Shown here: positions 9,714 to 19,271 of the stretch, in pieces
Layout of the letters: each line of letters opens with the position of its first letter
How positions within the stretch are numbered: position 1 is the stretch's first letter
Assembly (NCBI GenBank): GCA_015680685.1
Contig: MNCI01016392.1
Coordinates: forward strand, 9,518 to 35,189
Source of the DNA: Gnetum montanum
Lineage: Eukaryota; Streptophyta; Gnetopsida; Gnetales; Gnetaceae
Reading direction: 5' to 3'
DNA: 25,672 bases
Translations under genes and position numbers: made by a program
The notes under the pieces: generated by a model
The model's input: only the letters and a program-made list of their open reading frames with translations
Database searches by the model: none
Told to the model about the DNA's origin: nothing

Positions 9714-10367
9714 TAAATAAAAGCTAAGTAAATAAGAATAAAAGTGAGAGTAATTAATTGCTAAGTAGACTATGGTCTAATCTAGCCTAACACAAGTAAC
9801 TGTTCCCACTTCCCAAACACATTCGAGGTTGTCAAATGCTAATCGTTTCTGAGCTACCAAATGTCACATGTATGCTCAAAGGGGTTGTGCTTGTGTAATT
9901 TAACAATTTATTTAATAAATAAAAATGAATTTTTGTGCTAATAACATAAATGTAAAGTGCATAAAATAAAATAAATGCATAATAAAATAAAATAAAATAA
10001 ATGCGTAAGAAAACAAATCTCAATCACTGCAAGGATAAATTAAAGAGATCGTTTTTATTGCCAACACAATGGTGTGCTCAAGTACATCAATGCTTGAATA
10101 AAGATCCATTCACACTTAGATGTCCTACTGTGGGCACTTGGAAAATATTCTAACTTTCAAATAAATAGACTGTAAGAGTTTCACTCCTTGACTACTAAAA
10201 AACATGCTCATAATTGTGCGCTTGGGCACTGTATTTATAGACCCAAGAGTAACCCAAAAATAACTGCTCTAATAATTAGAATAACCGCTCTAATAATAAC
10301 TGCTCTAATAATTAGAGTAACCACTCTAATAATAACTGCTCTAATAATTGAAGTAACTGCTTCATCA
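9714..10367 (-). repeat. Older LTR of the same family, truncated by insertion of the Ty3 element
   Basis: This copy repeats the LTR order on the minus strand: terminus TTCATCA (10361-10367), U3 repeats, TATAAATA at 10239, AATAAA at 10059, then part of U5. It stops at 9713/9714, exactly where the complete LTR ends, with its own U5 end missing. The simplest reading is that the 1-9713 element inserted into U5 of this copy and the remaining part lies left of the window. Confidence 0.85.
10262..10356. repeat. U3 minisatellite of the older LTR
   Basis: Three TAATAATT cores alternate with two variants reading CTCTAATAATAACTG. The nearest core (10270) is 30 bp from the TATA box, farther than in the other copies. 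Confidence 0.8.
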
Positions 10368-12840
10368 ATAACTAATAAAGATACTATGAAATCCCAAGGA
10401 TCTCGATTTAACCTTGATTTGCTAACTCAAAAGGAAGCAATAAAGTAGATACAAATTATTAATTAGAAGTATAAATATAGTAGATCAATATAGCATAGAA
10501 AAATTTTATAATACTCTGATGTATAATTAAATAGAATTTATTTAGAGAAAATTTCAGATTTGCACAACAACAAAAATAATGTTGCTTAAAAATTCCATTA
10601 GTTGCATCATAAAATAGTGTATAAAACAACGATCCCAATGACACTTGCTTTCAATCAATCGAACATCTAGAAATAAATTTATTTTCATTTTAAGTTTATT
10701 TAATTAAGTATTAATATATTAATATATAATACTTAATATTAAATTTTCCCAAATATATAACACATGCCAAAATGAAAAAAGTTCCTTGTAATCTCACAGT
10801 CCCAACAATACAGATGGAAAATTCATATCTATCATACTTTATTATTTATTCACAAAAATAAATACATGGCTTAAATATTCAAGAAGTGTATGAGGTTTCC
10901 ATTACATAAAAATACAAAATATACAAAAATTATTTTTCAAGTTGAGGGGCTCCATCTTATACAAAATTTGTCCATCTTCATCCTATGTTCCTCTTTAGAC
11001 ATTTTCCTGGCTACTCTAGGCTCTTTCCATCAAACTACAGGAGGAATGATAACTCCTTAAATAAGAAAGATTATTTTATTTCCCTCTTCATAGAGCATAA
11101 ATTCTATGGGCCAAAGTCTTAGGTTACAAGCTAAAGGGAGGTTTCTAATAAAATATTCAAAAATGTTTTCTAGTCTATAAATGCTACAAATTTTTCAAAA
11201 ATATAAAAAAGAAAATCTTAAAATCCATAGAATGCATATTTTAATTATTTAATTATTTAATATCTAAAGATATCATAAATTGTTCAAAAAAAATCCAAAT
11301 AACATATATTTTATCCAAACATCTCCAAAGTCTAAGTCTTAGTTATCCTCACTACCAAAGGGATTCATTCATAGATCGTAGAATAAATTTACTACTATTA
11401 TCACATTAGCCTTGTGACCCCAAACAAGTCTCTTATGGTCAAATCTTGGCAATAGCATCACTACTAACATCCTTAATGGCTAAGGTACATATATCATTAC
11501 AAGGATAGGTCTTGACTATGCCTTATAGCATACCACTAGATTCAAGTACTCAATGTCATAGTCTTAGCTAAATCCATAATCTCACATGAACTTACAAATC
11601 AAAATCTAGGGTAGGAAATCTATCAAACAAACCTTGTTCTTGTGGGATGGATCTTAGTAAAGAACACTCCACTACTACATGTAGATGGTGGCATTTAAAA
11701 GATTCATGGCTCCTATTAACAACTGAGAAAAATTGGTCCCATACATATTATTATTTTATTCCAAAATTCCAAAAGGGATCTAAAATGGCCAAAAATTCAT
11801 AAAAATTCAAATTCCACAAAATTCTTACATGTTTTTATCATGAGAAAATTCCAAATATTCATAAAATATCTAAGGGCATGTTAGGCATAATTTCCATAAC
11901 TTACCAAAAGAAAAAAAATGATATGAATAAGATTTTTAAAAAATTCATTAAAAAAAGCCCAAAATTATAAAAATGCAGCAAAATCTATGTAGATTAATTA
12001 AAATCCTTGAAGAATAACAAAAGACCAGAAAGTAGAGAGGAGAGATAGAAAATCCATAACAATATGGGGTAGCCATGTAAAAGGAAAATAAAATAAGCTT
12101 CCTTACTTGTGTTGGTAGGGCTTCTAGAATTATCTTGTGTTTTCCTTTCCCACTTAATGCTCTGAATTGGTTTTTTTTTTTTCTTTTTGCTTAACTTGTC
12201 ACACCCAAAACTCTTCTTCAAACTACAATGAGATATATCTAGAACTATTACCTATTTATAAGAGGAAGAACTAAAAAAATTGGGCTCAAATCAACTTCAG
12301 AACAAAGAAGAAAGGGGGAAAATGTCTTTTAGAAAAATGTGACAAGATATTGTTTTGGAAAACAACAACAAAAAATAAAGGCAAATGATGGAAAATAGGG
12401 GCAAAAACATACAGTAGAGAAAGATGGTGAATATATCCTTTACGTATAATATATATGTTATGCATTTTCATGTTTAACTTTTATGTTTTCAACATTTTTC
12501 AACTACCTCACATGACATAATCAATTTAACTTTTAAATTTTTTATTTTAAATCCTTATTTTTTTCTAAGTTCTTTTCTTTAATTTCTCTCTCCATGCACT
12601 CAAACCCTCATAACATGCACACCAAGATTCTAAATCAAATTCTGTTTAAACCTGCAAGATCCTTATCAGGTGTTCTACCAAATTGTATGTTGAAATCTTA
12701 TCCTTCCATTACTTATCATAGTTATCTAGTGCAAATGCTGAAACTTTTATAATATTTTAGCAAATTAGAAAATGTGATTTTTTGAAAACCATAACTCTGA
12801 TTCTAGTGAAGTTAGATCCTAGGTCGGACATCACCCTAAG
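10368..12840. other. AT-rich intergenic DNA, no gene recognised
   Basis: I find no conserved protein domain, RNA gene or clear element end. Open stretches here (for example 10459-10644, 11994-12221 and 12286-12471 on the minus strand) are short and low in complexity. A long T-run at 12172-12181 and TATAT-rich patches are present. The text style around 11340-12200 is reminiscent of retrotransposon non-coding DNA, but nothing allows a family to be named. Confidence 0.5.
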
Positions 12841-13052
12841 ATACTACCTTAACAAAGATTATTTATACAATNAACACATCAGTAAAGTTAGATCCTAGGT
12901 GGGACATCACCCTAAGATACTANATGACAAAAGGTAACAGTGGATATAGTCTAGGTAGAGTCAAGGTCCACAAATGTTCCATGAACAGAGCATTATNTGG
13001 ATATGGTCTAGGTAGAGTCAAGGTCCACAAATGTTCCATGAACAGAGCATTA
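12808..13052. other. Cluster of three single-N joins with duplicated flanks
   Basis: Ns lie at 12872, 12923 and 12997. The block GTTAGATCCTAGG...GATACTA at about 12810-12843 recurs at about 12888-12922 with one difference near its start. The 54-bp block at 12943-12996 recurs at 12999-13052 with one difference. These look like overlapping contig ends placed side by side. Confidence 0.75.
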
Positions 13053-14663
13053 TATAATCACATGTGCATAATGAAAATTAAAGATGCATAACTAGATGTG
13101 CATAATTAAGGATACATGTGTATAGCCAAACACTTGTAAATGAATGATAACTAACAAAAGAAAAACTTTCTAGGATAATTGGACTTCAGTATTTAATCAT
13201 AAAATTTAAAGTAGATCTATGACTAAGATCCAATAGTAGTAAAATAAAGGATACAAAACTTTAACAAAGCATCATAGCAAGTGGATTGCATTCACTTGTG
13301 CAGAAAACTAGTACCAACAACAACAACAACAATAGTAATGATAGTAATGTAATCCTATAATTTAACCAGGACTATTAGAGCTCATTCATTGAAACACATC
13401 TGACAACATTAAAGAATTAATCATATGCATTAGATTAAATAACTAAACATTGCATATTCTTAGGCTGTGATAGCTGATTTTCATGATGTAAAACTAAAGG
13501 ATGGGTAATCTATATGAGTTTGTTTATAGGCTTAGTTCATCCACGAGAGGTGAAGTTGGCCAACTAGTGCTTGAGGAGAGTCACCGGCATCCAAGATAGG
13601 TGAGACCTTTATGGACAAAGAGTCCTTGTAGATGATTGATCCTACTACATTCTTGGTTCCTCTATCTCTTGACATTTCATGGATCTCATGGTTTGGATGT
13701 TATTTTTTTTATCTAATATCTAGATTTTGAGGTGGTTTCTTGTGCAACATGTGCCCTATCTATCAGCTTGTTCTAGGTGCACCAAGGTAGTTATCTCTAC
13801 TAGAAGGTTTCTAATCCTTCCTACATGTGTGGATGCAAATTCAAGTAGCAGGAGCTAGGTGCTTGATGGAGATGGAACTAGATCTTTGGAGCTTTTCTTT
13901 ATGTTTTCACATTTTGATATGTGGTAATGATGATCATGATGTATCTGAGATTTTATGATATTGGATATTATCAACTCTATTTTGAGGCGACAAACATGTT
14001 ATGCTATAAGATTCAATTATGGTTTATGGATAATGAAATTACTACTTAAAGTACTCCGATATGTTATTGTTTAATTATGCATTTTGGTTAAGGTTTATAA
14101 TGCTTATGTTGATTATTTTCTTTTGATTATAAGCATTATAACATCACATGCCCATGTTTTAAGATTCTCGTAATTAAACTTGGGTTATCTAAGTGTTAAA
14201 TTTTGCAATGTGACAAAAAAAAAACAAAGAGGAAGATCAAAGTAGACATAAAAAGGCGATAATGAAAAATGGAAAATAATGTGGAATCACTAGTGATGTA
14301 GTTCATCATAGAAATAGATAGTTTAATTATAATCAATAGTCATGCTTTATTATAGGTCCAATTGACCTATGATTTTTGTAACTAGCTTTACAAAATTTCT
14401 ATGAAAAGAATTGAGCTTGTCCATTTAAGATTGATAGTATGATAATCACCATTATGATGCCTTTATCTCATGTCTATAAGCTAAACATTAACAAAGTAAA
14501 AGATTGATTTGACAATAAATATGGTGACTTTACTTCATCTATATAGGTTGATCATTAACATTGTAAAGGATTGATTTGACAATAAATATCTATGATTAGT
14601 TGTTTACCTAATTTCATTGTTTGAATGTGGAGGTGTTGGCCTATTAGTAAGGGGTAGAGGTGG
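13053..14663. other. Intergenic DNA, no gene recognised
   Basis: There is no domain-level coding signal. A CAA trinucleotide run lies at 13315-13331. Two similar 32-bp stretches ending in GATTGATTTGACAATAAATAT occur at about 14490-14521 and 14559-14590. The stretch at 13530-13620 has a GC content above its surroundings but no identifiable feature. Confidence 0.5.
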
Positions 14664-14688
14664 TGATGAGTCATGAATTGTTGGCTAT

Positions 14689-14739
14689 GATATCAAGTAC
14701 GTGATATCACAGGCGATGTGATATCGTGTACGCGATATC
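14689..14739. promoter_or_regulatory. Array of four phased GATATC sites forming nested palindromes
   Basis: GATATC starts at 14689, 14703, 14720 and 14734 (spacings 14, 17, 14). The outer pairs form 20-bp dyads centred on GTAC, the last being GATATCGTGTACGCGATATC. The middle pair forms 9-bp perfect arms (GATATCACA and TGTGATATC) around 5 bp. The array ends 18 bp before TATAAATA at 14758. This is the U3 position, so an enhancer or binding-site role is likely but inferred. Confidence 0.8.
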
Positions 14740-14757
14740 GTAGCCTGTCTCCTCATC

Positions 14758-14765
14758 TATAAATA
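14758..14765 (+). promoter_or_regulatory. TATA box of the solo LTR
   Basis: TATAAATA followed by AGAGG, identical to the context at 25068. AATAAA follows 175 bp downstream (14933-14938), as in the LTR at 24952. Confidence 0.75.
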
Positions 14766-15500
14766 AGAGGTGGGTAGATTTGGAAGGGTGGTAGTTTTTA
14801 GTACTAAGGTAGGGACTTTTTGTCAATTTTTCCTCTCAACCCTTTTTCCCAGTGCTTACCCATAGTGTGATGATTGTAATTGTACAACATCCTTATTCAA
14901 GTGTGATGCACTTGAACACACACATGACCGGCAATAAAGATCGAGATTACTTCATCATTGTAGCATCCACTTAGCTTAATTATTTAATTGTTATTGTTAT
15001 TTATTACTTTCTTAGTTAATATCTCTCTACCCTTATCTCCTAGTAACGCAGAATGAGTATGACTTAATCACAAGCATTTAAGTGTGACTACTTGGTAACC
15101 TAGTAGTGTACTTAGGTCATGCGTTTGGTAATCCCAGTGGTAGTCGTGCACGAGGTTCAAGATGTATACGAATGATTAAGGAACAGATGCTTATTGCACT
15201 TAGGCTAGCTTAGATTCTCTCTCACTCTCTCTCTCTCCTAGCTTAGTTGATATTATTTCCCATCATACCCAGGAGTAGCATTAGTGTAGGAACACATCAT
15301 ACACCTCACTCTGGACTAAACCATATGTGACAAAGCTAATACTAGTCCAAGTGGGAAGATAGTGAACTATGATCTATGAGTAACTATTTAAATACCACAA
15401 CTAGTCTATCTACGGAGTTCGACTGGATCATGCATGAAACACTCGTATTCATATGGTTGAGTGTAAGGGTACCTTGCCACTCATCAAGTGGGGTGTGTGG

Positions 15501-15629
15501 GTGTTGGAACCCCAAAAAAATTGTAATATAGTTCAATTAGAACTTTATAACTTAGCATTGCCTATGAAAATTGAATCCGTGACTTAGAGTTTGCAAATCC
15601 AGAGTCTTACCACTAGGCAAACACCTAAT
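15501..15629 (-). mobile_element. tRNA-derived SINE-like element
   Basis: Read on the minus strand it has an A-box-like TGCCTAGTGGTAAGAC (15619-15604) and, about 25 bp on, a B-box-like ACGGATTCAATTT (15580-15568), with TTTGCAAA between them where an anticodon loop would lie. These are the internal RNA polymerase III promoter boxes of a tRNA-related SINE. A body with GCAATGCTAAGTTATAAAG follows and it ends in a T-run and GGGGTTCCAACA. A related copy at 15892-16034 shows the body is a repeated unit. The SINE family is not named. Confidence 0.65.
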
Positions 15630-15633
15630 TTTG

Positions 15634-15699
15634 TGTTTGATTCTCAAGTGCAATGCTAAGCTATAAAGTTCTAATTAGTCTATATTGGGTTCCACCACC
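15634..15699 (+). mobile_element. Truncated inverted copy of the SINE-like element
   Basis: On the plus strand GTTTGATTCTC (B-box-like) leads into GCAATGCTAAGCTATAAAG, TTCTAATTAG and GGGTTCC, matching the body of the minus-strand copy at 15501-15629 but lacking the A box. The two copies sit head to head a few bases apart and can form a hairpin. Confidence 0.6.
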
Positions 15700-15891
15700 C
15701 TAGTCCCCAACCCAATCCCCCAAAATCTATAATGTTATAATGAGTGTGTCTCAAAATGTGGCTTGGAATCAAATCTTTGACTTACATATCACAAGCAGCA
15801 TGCACGAATGAAGTAAACTATACTTCATTAATAATTCAAAATAATGATAACATTTTTTTCAAAATGAATAGTGTCACAATAAAAAGTTGTA

Positions 15892-16034
15892 GGTGTTAGA
15901 CCTCCAAAATAATTGTAATATAGATACACTCCAAGATATATAGTCTAATTAAAACTTTATAACTTAGTATTGCCCACTAAAATCAAATCTATGACTTAGC
16001 TTTTAAATCAAAAGTTTTACCATTAAGATAAAAA
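15892..16034 (-). mobile_element. Second full-length SINE-like copy, more decayed
   Basis: The minus strand shows TATCTTAATGGTAAAAC (A box, 16029-16013), GTCATAGATTTGATTTT (B box, 15994-15978), then GGGCAATACTAAGTTATAAAG and an end at GGAGGTCTAACAC. It carries about 20 bp more than the copy at 15501-15629, near the 3' end. Many differences are transitions. Confidence 0.6.
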
Positions 16035-16425
16035 GTTAAAAACTATTCTAACAAAAGAGCCAAAGAAAAGCATAGGATCATATTTTTTGTTCCAATCTAA
16101 AGATAGCAAAGCCTATATGAGGCATGTTCAAGTCATCATGTAAGCCATTTCTACACCCACACTAAGTAACCTTCGTACGGAAAAATTATATGTTGTGGCA
16201 TATGTCAAGGTGGTAATACTAAGGCCTTTCACCAATTATGCTTTTTGAATTTCTTTCAAAAAGACAACATTTTTTTGTCCACCTTGTATACCAGTGATAC
16301 CTCTATCACATAATTGCAGAGTTGCCAACCGTGCTGCATTGCATTATCTGTGTCACGAATCTTTTCCAACAATAGGTTTGGTTGGCTGTGGTTAAGTGGA
16401 GGTTTACATATTTAGACCCTATTCA
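16035..16425. other. Intergenic DNA, nothing recognised
   Basis: No coding, RNA or repeat signal stands out before the tandem units begin at 16426. Confidence 0.5.
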
Positions 16426-16621
16426 CCACTGTCAACTTTATCCATTGCAGTCCTTAAATACCAGTATTTGGTTTTCAGCAGTTTTTACGGTTCACGGGTA
16501 CTCGTACAACAAAATAACAGAAATTACAGCATCAACGAATTGTTTTATATGTTAGTTGCAATTGACTTTGGTTTTCCAGGTGCAACGTAACAATTACTAA
16601 ATATACCCATGTATACACAGG

Positions 16622-16679
16622 CAGATTTCGGCCCAAGAATGAAAAACCTGCAGATTTCGGCCCAACAATGAAAAACCTG
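16622..16679. repeat. 29-bp tandem duplication in unit 1
   Basis: Two adjacent copies starting CAGATTTCGGCCCAA differ at one base. The other two large units have this stretch once. Confidence 0.9.
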
Positions 16680-16965
16680 CAGCATTAGCAAAATGATTTC
16701 TTCAACAAACAACGACCATTCTCCGAATACAAGATTTTGCTTTCGCTGCTACCATATAATTAAGAATGCAGGACTCTTCTCTGAACTTATTTTTACCATT
16801 TCACTTTCTACAAAAGTTGGCCTGTATCTTTCCAACAGCCCAGGGCTGCTGTACCGCTGAATCAAATGCTAAAGGTGAAAATAAAATGTTTGGGATGCTA
16901 CAAATGTTGAATTTGTAACTAAAGCTTTGGATACCACTGTCAACTCTATCCATTGCAGTCCTTAA

Positions 16966-17100
16966 ATACCAGGGTACTCGTACAACAAAATAACTGAAAT
17001 TACATACCAGGGTACTCGTACAACAAAATAACTGAAATTACAGCCTCAACGAATTGTTTTATATGTTGGTACAGCCTCAACGAATTGTTTTATATGTTGG
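16966..17100. repeat. 38-bp and 31-bp tandem duplications in unit 2
   Basis: 16966-17003 is repeated exactly at 17004-17041, and 17039-17069 is repeated exactly at 17070-17100. The two duplications overlap by three bases. Confidence 0.9.
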
Positions 17101-17344
17101 TTGCAGTTGACTTTGGTTTTCCAGGTGCAACTCGTAAGAGTAACAATTACTAAATATACCCATGTATACATAGGCAGATTTTGGCCCAACAATGAAAAAC
17201 CTACGGCATTAGCAAAATGATTTCTTCAACTAACAACGACCATTTTCTGGATACAAGATTTTGCTTTTGTTGCTACCATAAAATTAAGAATGTAGGCCTC
17301 TTCTCTTAACTTATTTTTACCATTTCACCTTCTACAAAAGTTGG

Positions 17345-17468
17345 CCTGTATCTTTCTAACAGCCAGGGCTGCTGTACCGCTGAATCAAATGCTAATGCTG
17401 AAAATACCTGTATCTTTCTAACAGCCAGGGCTGCTGTACCGCTGAATCAAATGCTAATGCTGAAAATA
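17345..17468. repeat. 62-bp tandem duplication in unit 2
   Basis: Exact head-to-tail copies at 17345-17406 and 17407-17468 begin CCTGTATCTTTCTAAC. They are single-copy in units 1 and 3. Confidence 0.9.
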
Positions 17469-17629
17469 AAATGTTTGGGACACTACAAATGTTGAATTTG
17501 TAACTAAAGCTTTGGATACCACTGTCAACTCTAGCCATTGCAGTCCTTAAATACCAGGTATCTGGTTTTCAGCCTTTTTACGGTTCACGGGTCTCGTAAG
17601 ACAAAATAACAGAAATTACAGCATCAACG

Positions 17630-17697
17630 AATTGTTTTATATGTTGGTTGCAATTGACTTTGGAATTGTTTTATACGTTGGTTGCAATTGACTTTGG
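17630..17697. repeat. 34-bp tandem duplication in unit 3
   Basis: Copies starting AATTGTTTTATA lie at 17630-17663 and 17664-17697 and differ at one base. Confidence 0.9.
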
Positions 17698-18034
17698 TTT
17701 TTCAGGTGCACCGTAACAATTACTAAATATACCCATGTATACACAGGCAGATTTCAGCCCAACAATGAAAAATCTGCAGCATTAGCAAAATGATTTCTTG
17801 AACTAACAACGACCATTTTCCGGATACAAGATTTTCTTTTCACTGCTACCATAAAATTAAGAATGTAGGACTCTTCTCTGAACTTATTTTTACCATTTCA
17901 CCTTCTACAAAAGGCAAAGTTGGCCTGTATCTTTCCAACAGCCCAGGGCTGCTCTACCGCTGAATCAAATGCTAAAGCTGAAAATAAAATGTTTGGGACG
18001 CTACAAATTGACTTTGTAACTAAAGCTTTGGATA

Positions 18035-19271
18035 TATGGATTAATCTCTATGTAAAGTATTTTAGTTTAAAGAAAGGAACATTGAAGTACCCTAATTCTA
18101 GACAGAAAAAGGTTGGAATTTTCAAGATGTTGCACATTGATTGATTGCCTTGGTCAGATTTTTGTTTGGATTTTTTATCGGTTTAATATCGGAATACACA
18201 GCCACCGGCGTGTACTTTTGCTGAAAGTTTGCTTATAAAATGTCTAGTATGCAGAGTTTGATTGTTCATGGGGAGAAATAATTTTGAAGTATGATTGGAG
18301 AGAATAAAAATGCTTCCTAGCAGGAGGATTGGACTGAATCTATCTAAAATATCCCAAAAGGTAGTCATACTCAAGCCGATATAAAGAATCAGTCGGTGGT
18401 AACATAGTTTCCAAGAGATCAAGAGTGAAGTGCATTATCCTCTGAACAACACGTATACTGAGTCGCACAGCGTTAAAAGCAAAGAAGTGCAGTGTTGCGC
18501 ATGTACATTACGGTCATCGATCCAATAATATATGAACACAGATTTCCATGTACCCCAAATTTGCAAACAACAGAGCATATTCAGAAATGTTAGTACTTTC
18601 CTCGTCATATCCCATCTATTCCACCGTCCCCGAGCTAAATTCTGCTCGATTTGACATTGTGTTTTGTATCTTAGTAGAGAAAGTATAAACAAATTCAAAT
18701 TCCTCGCAGATTCGTGCATATGCTTGATCCAAAGCTAAAGCAATTTCCACGAGTTCAAGGTAATCAAAGCAAGCAAATACAGCCAAATTTCAAATTTCGG
18801 AGTATAAACAATAATTAGAAAAACATATAAAGCTTCTTCTCCAAAAGAGAAAGCTTATTGTCCAGTTTTCACAAATTGAAATAAGATTTATATTTTGACA
18901 GACCTCAGATTTTGACCAAAACATGAATATAAACCTGAATTGAATGGGGTTGTGGATGATACTTCCCAATCGTAACTGCCGGGCAACCAATTAATTCCAC
19001 ATTCCTCTGGATCATCATACGAGGCAACACTTCCTAATAACTCTGAATCCCAATCAAGACAGACTAAGACGCCAAAAAAACCACTTGAACCCTGGAACCC
19101 ACTTGCTACCTGCTAGAAAACATGACATGAATCCAAAATAACTAAACGAATTGCCATTCTGCACATACCTCAGCCAGTCCAAGAAAACTAAGTGGCTTTT
19201 CAACATGGACTGCAAAACTTTGGTGACCAGAAAGAGAACAGGGCAGTGGTCCAGGAGAATTGAAGCTTGGT
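18035..19271. other. 3' flank of the zinc-finger gene
   Basis: About 1.2 kb without recognisable coding or repeat content. Minus-strand open stretches at 18183-18422, 18435-18719 and 18790-18990 have no domain signal and are treated as chance. The proximal part should hold the 3' UTR of the minus-strand gene, but no clear AATAAA-type signal stands out close to the stop codon. Confidence 0.5.

Larger units (their letters stand above)
14664..15486 (+). repeat. Solo LTR (823 bp) of the TGATGAG/CTCATCA family
   Basis: It starts TGATGAG (14664) and ends CTCATCA (15480-15486), the same termini as the Ty3 LTR at 8799-9713. Inside are GATATC palindromes, TATAAATA at 14758, AATAAA at 14933, a TTTGGTAATCCCAGT block near 15125 and a GATCATGCATGAAAC block at 15426, all with counterparts in that LTR. 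No primer site or polypurine tract adjoins it. The 5 bp before it (GGTGG) and after it (AGTGG) match at four of five positions, a plausible decayed target-site duplication. Confidence 0.88.
16426..18034. repeat. Three tandem units of about 508, 585 and 516 bp
   Basis: Each unit begins CCACTGTCAACT (16426, 16934, 17519). It then runs through GCATCAACGAATTGTTTTAT, CCCATGTATACA, AACAACGACCATT, a GGCTGCTGTACCGC-like block and AAATAAAATGTTTGGGA, to AAAGCTTTGGATA. The units are similar across their length. Unit 2 lacks about 34 bp present near the start of the other two. No long reading frame is conserved across the units, so no protein is proposed. The array lies about 1.2-2.8 kb beyond the 3' end of the zinc-finger gene. 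Each unit also contains its own short internal tandem duplication. Confidence 0.9.

Noticed and set aside
14689-14739. GATATC array as a phosphate-response (P1BS) element
   Set aside because: P1BS needs G two bases before ATAT and C two bases after it. The flanking bases here do not fit at most sites.
15566-15619. Possible functional tRNA gene
   Set aside because: A- and B-box-like motifs are present, but the anticodon and acceptor stems do not pair properly and the unit is repeated with a SINE-like body.
16396-16590. Open frame of 64 codons in the first tandem unit, and 17920-18144 in the last
   Set aside because: The frames are not kept across the three tandem units, so there is no sign of selection on a protein.
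18183-18990. Three minus-strand frames of 66-94 codons downstream of the zinc-finger gene
   Set aside because: No domain, no conserved motif, and lengths are expected by chance in this composition.
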